NCBI GenBank assembly: GCA_965217195.1
Contig: CBDCHL010000004.1
Location: forward strand, 1 to 64,000
Direction: 5' to 3'
Length of the DNA: 64,000 nucleotides
DNA from: UBA6623 sp965217195
GTDB taxonomy: Bacteria > Acidobacteriota > Terriglobia > Bryobacterales > UBA6623
Made by a program: the position numbers and the translations under genes. How positions within the stretch are numbered: position 1 is the stretch's first letter; each line of letters starts with the position of its first letter. The notes under the pieces were generated by a model, which was not told the DNA's origin, did no database searches, and worked only from the letters and a program-made list of their open reading frames with translations. Of the stretch, positions 16,688-24,706 are shown one piece after another.

Positions 16688-17674
16688 ATGTTGTACGGCA
16701 CAATAAATCGCATCCTCAACCGCAGACAGCTTGCCAGGCGGACATCGGCGGGTGTTGCGGGTTTGATAACGGGTTCCTTGTTGGACCGCGCGTTGTTTGC
16801 CGCCGACGGATCGAACAACTCCGACCACCGCCTGATTCTGCTCGGTCTCAATGCTCTCGCCCGATCTCCTGAACGGGACTATTTCGCCGACGGACATCGT
16901 GGCGCGAGCCTGGTGGCTGCCCATTTGCTGTGCCATGACAATGGACTCGATGATGCCGCCCGAGCACGAATCGTGGAACTGTTTAACCTCAACTGGGGCG
17001 CATCGCCGCTGTGCCAACCGTTTCCGGAGGCTGATGCCGATCCGACCCAGATCAAGCGGATCGGTGACGCCCTGGCCGAAGGCGGTGGCGTGCTGCGGCA
17101 GGTCGGCCACGATGCGATTTTCGCGATGCTGGCAATCAAGGCTTTCCGCTTGCTGCCCAGCGCAGCCACACCGCGGCGAATTGACGGCGTTTGTCGATTG
17201 ATCCGCTCGTTTACGGCCTGGAGGGATGATCCTCCCGACCCGGAAGTCGATCCGCCGCCGTTTGAGGATTCCGAAGCAGCATCACGATTCATTCTGCGCG
17301 AGGCGATTGCTGCCGTCGACAAGTTTGTAGGGTTCGGCCAGGGCTTCGCGGGACATATGCTGACGTTTGGCCAGGCACTCGTCGAGCTCGCCGCGATGGG
17401 AGATGTGGAATATGCCGAGAGCTGTCGCACGGCGTTTCGCAAGTATGTCACCGTTACGCGCCGTGGACCGGATGCGGACGACCGAAGAATTCCGGATCAC
17501 AAGCCAAGTTCTCTGCGGCCCCGAGACACGAAGTATTGGCAGCAGCGCGGGGACAAGGCCCTCGGCATTGGGCACGTGTTCAAGTATCCCTACAGCTACT
17601 ACGACCTGCTGCGGCGTGCGAATGACCCGGATCTAGGTCGCCAGTGGGACGAGAAGGCGTATCACCTCTTTTGA
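16688..17674 (+). CDS. Hypothetical protein with Tat-like leader, 328 aa
   Basis: I do not recognise the family. The N-terminus NRRQLARRTSAGVAGLITGS followed by LLDRALFAADG resembles a twin-arginine or Sec leader. The mature part is helical, with conserved-looking motifs HDAIFAMLAIKAFRLLP, FGQGFAGHMLTFGQAL and GHVFKYPYSYYDLLRR. The last segment suggests a protein once found beside Planctomycete/acidobacterial sugar metabolism genes, but no role can be assigned. The ATG at 16688 is chosen; a TTG 30 bp upstream is also in frame. There is no clear ribosome site at either. It follows the aldolase gene by about 300 bp. Confidence 0.6.
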   Translation: MLYGTINRILNRRQLARRTSAGVAGLITGSLLDRALFAADGSNNSDHRLILLGLNALARSPERDYFADGHRGASLVAAHLLCHDNGLDDAARARIVELFNLNWGASPLCQPFPEADADPTQIKRIGDALAEGGGVLRQVGHDAIFAMLAIKAFRLLPSAATPRRIDGVCRLIRSFTAWRDDPPDPEVDPPPFEDSEAASRFILREAIAAVDKFVGFGQGFAGHMLTFGQALVELAAMGDVEYAESCRTAFRKYVTVTRRGPDADDRRIPDHKPSSLRPRDTKYWQQRGDKALGIGHVFKYPYSYYDLLRRANDPDLGRQWDEKAYHLF

Positions 17675-17717
17675 TTTTTGCTGTACAGGCCCTGGGGTTT
17701 TGGCAACGGCCTCGGGG

Positions 17718-17723
17718 TAGAAT
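17718..17723 (+). promoter_or_regulatory. GGTANAAT-type -10 element, upstream of the HpcH/HpaI aldolase
   Basis: The sequence GGGGTAGAATTGGAGC matches the motif found before the kinase fragments. It lies about 260 bp upstream of the aldolase start at 17985, so its target is uncertain. Confidence 0.3.
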
Positions 17724-17984
17724 TGGAGCGGCGTGCCGCAGCGAGTCGGGGCCGCGAGCCGGGGAAACCACGAAGTGCACGGTACGCTTTCGCCGCGCGG
17801 CAAGCTGGCGCACCCCAGACGCATCGAAACAGCGAATTTGCACCGGAAAGTAGTTAATAGTCAAGGTAAGCTCTCAGCTTGCCTCGGCCCGGTCGCCTCA
17901 TACGGGAGTTTCAGGGTGTGACCGGCTGAGAGCCGGTCGCTATTGTTGCCCCGTGCCTCAATCGTTTCCGTGTCAACCACCGCC

Positions 17985-18767
17985 ATGCATCGCGTCAGTG
18001 CCAAAGCGCGCCTCAGGGAAAAGGGTTTTCTGCTTGGCTGCTTTGTCGAGATGTCGGCACCTGAGGTCGTCGAGGGCCTCGGGCTGGCCGGTTTCGACCA
18101 CGTCATTATCGACCGCGAGCACGCGGCCTTCTCGGGGGAGACGACGGCGCACCTGATTCGCGCCGCCGAGGCCGCCGAGATCGCCCCGCTGGTTCGAGTT
18201 CGCAGAAACGACCCCGGTGACATCTTGGAAGTTCTCGACCTCGGAGCGGTCGGCTTGCATATCCCCCAAGTCGCATCCCCCGAAGACGCCTCGCGCGCCG
18301 TCGCGGCAACAAAGTTCCCGCCGCGAGGCATACGCGGTTTCAACCCCTTCGTCCGCGCCGCTCATCACGGCGGACGGGACGTCGGCGAGTTCCGCCAAAC
18401 GTCGGACGACGATACGCTGGTCGTGCTGCACGTCGAAGCCCAGGAGTCGCTCGACCGGGTCGAAGAAATCCTGGTTGAGGACGGCATCGACGTTGCTTTT
18501 CTCGGCCCCTACGACCTTTCACAAACTCTCGGAATTCCGGGCGAAGTCACCCACCCTCGTGTCCGCGAGGCCATGCGATCAATCGCGGCGGCGGCCGGGC
18601 GTCACGGCGTCGCCGCGGGTTGTTTCGCGAATTCCCTAGAGCAGGCGAAGTTGTGGATGGGCGAAGGAGTGACCTACCTGGCGTATTCGGTGGACGCCCA
18701 AATCTTTCGAAGCCGCTGTGGAGAGATCCGCGCCGAGGTGGATCGATTGCGCGAGGGGCTGGGATAA
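17985..18767 (+). CDS. HpcH/HpaI family class II aldolase
   Basis: A 260-residue pyruvate-class aldolase related to 4-hydroxy-2-oxoheptanedioate and 2-dehydro-3-deoxyglucarate aldolases. The barrel motifs are present: FLLGCFVEMSAPEVVE, the D-H-V-I-I-D-R-E-H strand with catalytic His, PLVRVRRNDP, G-L-H-I-P-Q-V, the FPPRGIRGFNP loop and FLGPYDLSQTLG (metal/CoA-like site). It cleaves 4-hydroxy-2-oxo acids to pyruvate and an aldehyde; the exact substrate cannot be read. The ATG at 17985 (MHRVSAKARLREKG) is chosen over an upstream TTG. Together with the preceding aldolase pair it hints at hydroxy-oxo-acid breakdown. Confidence 0.88.
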   Translation: MHRVSAKARLREKGFLLGCFVEMSAPEVVEGLGLAGFDHVIIDREHAAFSGETTAHLIRAAEAAEIAPLVRVRRNDPGDILEVLDLGAVGLHIPQVASPEDASRAVAATKFPPRGIRGFNPFVRAAHHGGRDVGEFRQTSDDDTLVVLHVEAQESLDRVEEILVEDGIDVAFLGPYDLSQTLGIPGEVTHPRVREAMRSIAAAAGRHGVAAGCFANSLEQAKLWMGEGVTYLAYSVDAQIFRSRCGEIRAEVDRLREGLG

Positions 18768-18769
18768 GG

Positions 18770-19019
18770 TCAACACATGGCTGGGGTGATCGTGCGACGG
18801 GGCGTGCCCTTCTGTCCCCGATCTCCCCGATTCCCACCGCGGCACGGGCATGTCGGGGAGTTGTTGCCAGGAGCTATGTTCGGCGGAGACCTGCGGGCTC
18901 GGAGTCGGGGCCGGCCGAACCTCCGACGACCGGGTCGCGAACGACCAGAGCGCTGCGACCGCGGCGAGGATGAACCCCGCTCTGAAGCCGTGTCGAGTAA
19001 GCCGATTGTGTGTCGACAT
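18770..19019 (-). pseudogene. 5' fragment of a secreted Kelch-type beta-propeller gene
   Basis: The minus strand encodes MSTHNRLTRHGFRAGFILAA then VAALWSF, a signal/membrane leader, then a Pro/Ser linker and SWQQLPDMPVPRWESG, a good match to the start of a first Kelch blade (W-x-x-L-P-x-M-P-x-P-R). Beyond that the sequence collides with the 3' end of the HpcH/HpaI gene on the other strand and no further blades follow. I infer a gene truncated to its first ~75 codons. Confidence 0.45.
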
Positions 19020-19235
19020 GATCATTCATTCCTTGCCGGTCAGTGCTAACCGAGATGCGCCCGCCGCCAATATGGAGCGCGGAACCGCTCCATTGTCTCA
19101 ACCGTGATCGGGATTGGGCAGCGCTGTTCACAGCGGCAGGAGGGACGAGGCGTTTCAAGTTTCTGCATTTTGATTGAGGTTCGCAAGACTGCAAGGTTTG
19201 CGTTGCATCGGGTCGCAACAAAGGCCAAGGGAACT

Positions 19236-20284
19236 CTTGCTTATACGGTTGTTTCAGCAAGCCCCAAGATGTAGGGTAGGGCGTGGCCCGGCCGCCGTTT
19301 CCGAAGAGTCTGCGTCAGTTTCAGGTGGAGTTTGCGACCGAGGAGGCTTGCCAGAAGTACCTGGCTGCTTGTCGTTGGCCCGACGGGTTCCTTTGTCCTC
19401 AGTGTGGGCATCGGCAGGCCTACATTCTCGAGCAGAAACTACGGTGGCAGTGCGCGGCGTGTCGACACCAGGTCTCGTTGACGTCGGGAACGGTGCTCCA
19501 CAATACGAAGACCCCGCTGACGGTTTGGTTTTGGGCTGCGTACCTGATGACAACTGATAAGCGAGGTGTGTCGGCGCTGCTACTGCAGCGTCAGCTCGGC
19601 CTGTCGCGCTACGAAACCGCCTGGATGATGTTGCACAAACTGCGACGGGCCATGGTGAACGCAGCTCGCGAGCCCTTGCACGGAGAAGTAGAGGTCGATG
19701 ACACCTGGATTGGCGGCCCGCAAGCAGGTTTGCGAGGCAGCCGGCAACTGAAGGGGCGCCGTGCGGCCCTTGTGATGGTCGCTGTTGAGAAACGCGGGAA
19801 GCGCTCCGGGCGCGTTCGCATGTCCGTTATTCCAGACTTCAAGAAGGTGACGATCGACAGGTTTCTTGCCCAGAACGTTGTTCCCGGCTCGACCATCTAC
19901 ACAGACGGTCTGAAGACCTTTACCGCCCTCGAAGAGGCCGGCTACAAACACGTCTCTCGTCCGCAACCTCACCGGACTGACTTGCGGAAAGGCGCCAAGT
20001 CGGTGGTGCCGCTGGCGGATCGTGCCATTGGCAACCTGCAGCAATGGCTGACCGGAACGTACCACGGCGTGAGCCGCGCTCAGCTTCAGGTTTACCTCGA
20101 TGAGTTCGTGTTTCGACACAACCGCCGCAAGACCCCAATGGCAGCCTTCCAAACCCTCCTTGGTCTCGGAACTCAACACGCTCCTACGCCTTACGCCCAC
20201 ATCCGCCGCGCGCGTGACCTGGACAAGACGCGATGACCTCCACCCCAACATCTTGGGGCTTGCTGAAACAACCGTATAAGCAGG
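19236..20284 (+). mobile_element. IS1595-family insertion sequence, copy 1 (1049 bp)
   Basis: Inverted termini of 37 bp differ at one position (left end CTTGCTTATACGG, right end in reverse CCTGCTTATACGG). It is flanked by the 8-bp direct duplication AGGGAACT at 19228-19235 and 20285-20292, the length typical of the family. It encodes one transposase. It matches the copy at 37667-38715 and inserted into an intergenic region. Confidence 0.97.
19283..20236 (+). CDS. IS1595-family (ISXO2-like) transposase, copy 1
   Basis: A 317-residue transposase starting at GTG. An N-terminal zinc ribbon (CPQCGHR, then CAACRHQ) is followed by a GTVLHNTKTPLTVWFWAAY helix-turn-helix region. The DDE domain shows VEVDDTWIGG, a basic stretch, IYTDGLKTF, and YLDEFVFRHNRRK near the end. 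All key elements are intact and the frame is open, so this copy should be active. The product is identical to the one encoded at 37714-38667. Confidence 0.97.
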   Translation: MARPPFPKSLRQFQVEFATEEACQKYLAACRWPDGFLCPQCGHRQAYILEQKLRWQCAACRHQVSLTSGTVLHNTKTPLTVWFWAAYLMTTDKRGVSALLLQRQLGLSRYETAWMMLHKLRRAMVNAAREPLHGEVEVDDTWIGGPQAGLRGSRQLKGRRAALVMVAVEKRGKRSGRVRMSVIPDFKKVTIDRFLAQNVVPGSTIYTDGLKTFTALEEAGYKHVSRPQPHRTDLRKGAKSVVPLADRAIGNLQQWLTGTYHGVSRAQLQVYLDEFVFRHNRRKTPMAAFQTLLGLGTQHAPTPYAHIRRARDLDKTR

Positions 20285-20336
20285 AGGGAACTAGGGCTCC
20301 GGCCTAGGGTCAGATGTCGCCATGAGTGGCGACACG

Positions 20337-20352
20337 GCACGCTGAAGCGTGC
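20337..20352. repeat. REP-like hairpin (GCACGCT-GA-AGCGTGC)
   Basis: A perfect 7-bp stem with a two-base GA loop in the 235-bp gap between IS1595 copy 1 and the next gene. It has the same architecture as the hairpin at 21721-21738. The rest of the gap is G/T-rich and holds no gene. Confidence 0.6.
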
Positions 20353-20527
20353 GCCACGTCGGGGGCTTCGGCGTCGCGGAGGCGGGCGGGCTTGGTAGAT
20401 GGATCTTGGGCTTGGGGGTTTGGGAGGGGTGGCCGCGGGGCGGGGGTTCCCGGGTGCGTGGATGAGGTTGGTTCTTGTTTTGGTTGGTGTTGGTTCCTTT
20501 CTTTGTGGTTTGCAGTGACCCGGTCGG

Positions 20528-21376
20528 CTAGCGGGTTGGGGTTGCGGTCAGGTCTTCGGTCATTTCAGACCTCAGGCTTTCATCGGTTGGCTCGGGGAAC
20601 TCCTTATTTTCCAGGACCTTGACTAAAGTATTGGCTTCGTTTCGTAGCTTTTCGCGCAGGGCCTCGTTGCGAGGGTCGCCGCCGCTGCTCTCGACCGGAA
20701 CAGGACCCTTGCCGCCAGCGCTCGGGGCGGATTGTGCGCGATTCAGCGGGCGGTAGTTTTCGTCCAGGCCGTAGCGCGCAAGGTCCGCGTTCCAGGTCGA
20801 TTCGTCGTCGGAGCGTGGACTTCCGTCCACGCCTCGGTGTCTGTTGGTTGAATCTTTGGCTTCGGCGTCGCGGAACTTTGCTTCCTGCCTTCGAATTTTC
20901 ATCATCATCTCGACGGCGCGGTCGAAGCGCCGCGAGAGATGGGCGTCGTAGCGGCCGAGGTTGTTGAGCAGCTTCGTGTCGTCTAACATCGAGGCGCCGA
21001 GCAGTTCGAGATCGGCCTCGTGCCCCTCGAGGGCGGACTCTTGTCCGTAGCGAAGCCGGTGTTTGCGCCGACGGGCCATGGCGACAGTGATCGCGGTGGT
21101 TTCGATGCGCGAGAGCCGTTGCATGCGCCAAGCGGCGTCGGCGATTTGACGCACGATTTCCCTTTCGATGTAATTCTTGGGGACGTACGCGTTCTCGAAC
21201 AGAGTGAGGTGACGGTCAAACTCGGCGGGATCTTCGCCGGGGATGACGGAGTCGGCGGCGAGAAGGCCGTGCTTGAGGGCGTTTTGGGAGGAACGCTGCT
21301 TGCCCTCGGGTGTGCGCGGTCCCGTGGAGTTTTTTGCGTTTTCGCGATTAGCGTTGATTTGTTTATTCGTAGCCAT
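20528..21376 (-). CDS. Hypothetical protein with conserved ANRxNAxxSTGPRTPEGK N-terminus
   Basis: A 282-residue protein. The N-terminal motif INANRENAKNSTGPRTPEGK followed by SSQNALKHGL defines a multi-copy family common in Acidobacteria and Planctomycetes with no assigned role. Residues ~55-170 are helical and charged (QIADAAWRMQRLSRIETTA, LGRYDAHLSRRFDRAVEMMM). The C-terminal third is low-complexity. An 8-bp perfect hairpin (20813-20832) lies inside the coding sequence and adds the codons for GVDGSPRS, which looks like a repeat insertion. There is no signal peptide. The basic, Asn-rich N-terminus could bind nucleic acid, but that is only inference. Confidence 0.75.
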   Translation of the reverse strand: MATNKQINANRENAKNSTGPRTPEGKQRSSQNALKHGLLAADSVIPGEDPAEFDRHLTLFENAYVPKNYIEREIVRQIADAAWRMQRLSRIETTAITVAMARRRKHRLRYGQESALEGHEADLELLGASMLDDTKLLNNLGRYDAHLSRRFDRAVEMMMKIRRQEAKFRDAEAKDSTNRHRGVDGSPRSDDESTWNADLARYGLDENYRPLNRAQSAPSAGGKGPVPVESSGGDPRNEALREKLRNEANTLVKVLENKEFPEPTDESLRSEMTEDLTATPTR

Positions 21377-22281
21377 TGGTGTACCTCGATTGGGGGCAGG
21401 TTGTGCCCGTTTATAGGATATGGCCGGTACCCGGCTTTAGCGGGGGTGGGGAATCGGTAAGTTGCTGCATTTAGGGGGGAAATATATTTTGGGTTGCCGT
21501 GATGGTTTCCGTGTCGCCGATTCACATGTCGCCGGGGTACGTTGGCCGAGGGAGGGGAACCGGGCGCGGGGTGGCCGGTTCTTTCCGAGCGAGATACTTG
21601 GCCAGCGGCTCGCGGAGGAAGAGCGCGCCGCGAGGCGGCGCGGCTCGGGAAAGCGAAAATTCAAGTGGGTTGAACGACGTATGTTGCCGGCCCTACAAGG
21701 ACCGGCCTCGGGGATTCTCAAGCCCGCTGAAGCGGGCTGCCGGTATCGCGCCGCAAGCTCGTTCGGCCGGGGTGAGGTGCCGCCCTCACGGGGCCACCGC
21801 TTCCCGATCAGCTCGCTCGGCGCGGTAAAGATTGTTAATTAGGAAGGGTCTCCGGCTCCCCCCACTAAGGAAGCCCGGGGAGGATCAAGCGGGATGCTAA
21901 GCGGAGCGTTCCGACGTCGGATCGGAGTCGAGAAAAAGTTTCTCATCCAACCCCCGGGCTTTCGGTGTGGCGGAGCGAATGTCCGGAGACGGGAAGACAG
22001 CGTGGGTTAGGGACTTGGCCACCAAAATAATTCCATGCTGGTGACATCGATTGTTTCCGCCAACTAACGACGAGAAGCTCGAAGGCGCCCGGTTGGCGCG
22101 CTGAATCAACGCTGGACGACAAGGAAGGATCTAGCCGCGACTTCCTGTACTTCGAGGCCGCTCGAGAGAAAGAGAGCTCACCTGCCCCGAATTGCCGACC
22201 AGACGGCCAAGTTGGGCGGTGATTCGATCTAAGTTCCTTTGAGTACGGCTTGCCGTATTCTTGAAGTTACCCCCGAAGTCT
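21377..22281. other. 905-bp non-coding region with REP-like hairpins
   Basis: No convincing gene is seen. It contains the perfect hairpin AGCCCGCT-GA-AGCGGGCT at 21721-21738, an imperfect GGCCCT/AGGACC palindrome near 21688-21706, and A/T-richer patches around 21470-21490 and 21825-21845 that may hold promoters. It separates the N-terminal-motif protein gene (minus) from the glucose dehydrogenase gene (plus). Confidence 0.5.
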
Positions 22282-24135
22282 ATGACGAAGCGACCCGAGC
22301 TCGTCGCCATCCTCCTCGTCGGCGTCGGTTTCGTCGCCTTTTCGCCGGCGGCCGAGGAGAATCCGCCCGTGCGGGGCTCGAAACGATTCGCCAAGTCGGT
22401 CGTCGTCTCCCGCCTTGCCAACCCGTGGGAGGTCGAGTGGGGACCGGACGACTGGCTTTGGGTCACCGAGCGCAGCAGCGGTCGAGTCACGCGCGTTCAT
22501 CCGAAGACGGGCGAGCGAAAACCCGCCGTCGTTATCGAGGAAGTCCGCACTCCGGGCGGCCAAGAGGGCCTGCTCGGGCTGACGCTCCACCCGAATCTGC
22601 TCGAGGGCGTGGACCGCGACTATGTCTACGTCGCCTACACCTACGACGATCCCGGGGAGGGGGCCGACTCCAATGCCGACGTCGCCGCGCCGGCCTACCG
22701 CTACCTCTACATGAAGGTCGTCCGATTCCGCTACAACGCCAAGACCGGTAGGCTGAGCGATCCGGTCGACGTCATCCGAGGCTTGCCGGCCGGCAACGAC
22801 CACAACGGCGGACGCCTCAAGCTCGGCCCCGACGGCAAGCTCTACCTCACGATCGGCGATCAAGGCCACAATCAGCTCGGCAACTTCTGCCTACCTATCG
22901 AGTCGCAGCGCCTGCCGACCCAAGCCGAGGTCGAGGCCGTCGACTACCGGGCCTACGTCGGCAAGACCCTGCGGCTGAACCTGGACGGCTCCATCCCCGG
23001 AGACAACCCCACGCTTGCCGACACCGTGAGCCACGTCTATAGCTACGGCCACCGCAATAGCCAGGGCATCGACTTAGCTCCCGACGGCACGCTCTACGCT
23101 TTCGAGCACGGGCCGCACACCGACGACGAGGTCAACATCCTCCGCGCGGGAGGCAACTATGGCTGGCCCCACGTCGCCGGCAGGCGAGACGACAAGTTTT
23201 ACGTCTACGCCCGCTGGGCCGACTCGCGCATCGCCTGCAAAGATCTGACTTACGACTTCACGCGCATTCCGGACTCAACGCCCTTCGCGCGGGAGTCGGA
23301 CTACGAAGAGCCGTTCATCGAGCCGATCGCGTCGCTGTTCACCGCGGCGGACGGCGAGTTCGAAGACCCGCGCTGCGGGGGCGTCCACCACATTTGCTGG
23401 CCGACCATTGGCCCGTCCAGCATCGAGTACTACGAAGCGGGCGAGAGCGGTGTCCCGGGTTGGGAAAAGGTTCTGTTCGTGACGGGCCTCAAGCGCGGCT
23501 CGCTGTACACCGTGCCGCTGGACGATTCCGGGCAGAGGGTTTCCGGCCCGATCGAACGCCATTTGCAAAGCGAAGACCGTTTCCGCGACACCGCGGTCAG
23601 CCCCGACGGCCGCACGATCTTCGTGGCGGCGGACTTCGGCGGCGTGGCGGAGGCAATTGGTGGCGGGGCGACGAACTCGATGGCCCATCCAGGCGCGATT
23701 CTGGCGTTCACGTACGAAGGAGAGGCGGACGGGCCGATCGAGCCTGTCATGCTGACCAAGTCGGAGCGGTCCGAGACGCCGTCAGCCGAGTCCGGCCCGG
23801 ACCAGGGCCCGCCGCCGCACTTCACCGCAGCGCAGGCGGAAGCCGGCAGATCCGCATACGTAAAGTACTGCGCCGTTTGCCACGGCGGCAACCTCACTAA
23901 CGGCACTTACGGCACGCCGCTGGCCGGGCGGTACTTCGACGAGAAGTGGTCGGGCAAGAGCGTCCGCGCGCTTTTCGAGCACGCCAAGAAGATGCCACCC
24001 GACAGGCCCGGTTCGCTCGAGGACCAGCTCTACCTGAATGTGCTGGCGTACGTCTTCCAGATGAACGGTGTGGAGCCGGGCGACGCACCGCTGCCCAACA
24101 ACCCGAGCGGCCTGACGCAGCTCACTATTCGCTGA
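22282..24135 (+). CDS. PQQ-dependent glucose dehydrogenase (soluble GdhB type) with C-terminal cytochrome c domain
   Basis: A 617-residue periplasmic quinoprotein with a signal peptide. Residues ~35-500 are a six-bladed propeller of the soluble glucose/sorbosone dehydrogenase type. Diagnostic segments include NDHNGGRLKLGPDGKLYLTI then GDQGHNQLGN, VGKTLRLNLDGSIPGDNP, YGHRNSQGI and GGNYGWPHVAG, all close to Acinetobacter GdhB. Residues ~520-610 form a class I cytochrome c domain with haem motif C530-A-V-C533-H534 and a possible distal Met in KKMPPD. The fusion suggests direct transfer of electrons from PQQ to haem. The ATG at 22282 is preferred over a TTG 21 bp upstream. The natural sugar substrate is not predictable. 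Confidence 0.9.
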   Translation: MTKRPELVAILLVGVGFVAFSPAAEENPPVRGSKRFAKSVVVSRLANPWEVEWGPDDWLWVTERSSGRVTRVHPKTGERKPAVVIEEVRTPGGQEGLLGLTLHPNLLEGVDRDYVYVAYTYDDPGEGADSNADVAAPAYRYLYMKVVRFRYNAKTGRLSDPVDVIRGLPAGNDHNGGRLKLGPDGKLYLTIGDQGHNQLGNFCLPIESQRLPTQAEVEAVDYRAYVGKTLRLNLDGSIPGDNPTLADTVSHVYSYGHRNSQGIDLAPDGTLYAFEHGPHTDDEVNILRAGGNYGWPHVAGRRDDKFYVYARWADSRIACKDLTYDFTRIPDSTPFARESDYEEPFIEPIASLFTAADGEFEDPRCGGVHHICWPTIGPSSIEYYEAGESGVPGWEKVLFVTGLKRGSLYTVPLDDSGQRVSGPIERHLQSEDRFRDTAVSPDGRTIFVAADFGGVAEAIGGGATNSMAHPGAILAFTYEGEADGPIEPVMLTKSERSETPSAESGPDQGPPPHFTAAQAEAGRSAYVKYCAVCHGGNLTNGTYGTPLAGRYFDEKWSGKSVRALFEHAKKMPPDRPGSLEDQLYLNVLAYVFQMNGVEPGDAPLPNNPSGLTQLTIR

Positions 24136-24525
24136 TATCAGCACCGACCGCGCTCACGTTCCGCATCGCGCCTCTTCTAGAAGAAGCAACTTCAAGAGTC
24201 GGTCGGTTTCCCTGCCAGCCTCTGTGACCATGATCCGAGAGTTGGAGCATCCTCTAAAGGAGCCACTCGCGAAAGTACCGGTAGACTGCCTTAGCCTTGG
24301 GCTTCCATCTGTAGGGACGCTTTGCAAAGTCCGCGGAGGCAGTCGGCGAGTGCGCGGGGACGGCGTGCGATGGATAAGGGCGTTTGAAAAGCGCTCCTAG
24401 CACGTCGCATGCGGGGAGCCATGCACGAAGCGATTCGCTTGAGTCCCAAATCCCACCTAACGGCGAAGTATCAATCCAAGCGCCTGGACCAACGCCAACT
24501 AACGCCGCGGAGGCGCGCCTCCAAG
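24136..24525. other. Non-coding stretch downstream of the glucose dehydrogenase
   Basis: About 390 bp without a recognisable gene, RNA or repeat. A minus-strand frame ending KAVYRYFREWLL crosses it but shows no family motif; it may be decayed sequence connected with the quinoprotein remnant that follows. Confidence 0.35.
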
Positions 24526-24696
24526 TCACAGACCGAAGCAGAGGATATTCGGGCCGGCGGCAACCGCAACATACTGCTTGCCGCCTACTGTAAAGGTCAT
24601 CGGCGAGGCCTTCATACGTACGTTGGTCGGGAATTCCCACAGCGCTTTGCCGTTGCGTTCATCCACAGCTGCGAAGCCTCCGTTTGGACGGCCGTC
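24526..24696 (-). pseudogene. C-terminal remnant of a PQQ alcohol dehydrogenase
   Basis: About 56 codons read RPNGGFAAVDERNGKALWEF, then PTNVRMKASPMTFTVGGKQY, then VAVAAGPNILCFGL and stop. This is the final blade and C-terminus of a quinoprotein ethanol dehydrogenase-like enzyme (compare AFAALDAKSGKPLW and ASPMTYMVGGRQYVAIA in the intact gene at 33419-35452). A stop codon lies just upstream in frame and the remainder is missing, replaced by the two-domain hydrolase gene at 24707. Confidence 0.75.
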
Positions 24697-24706
24697 CTAC
24701 CTCACT

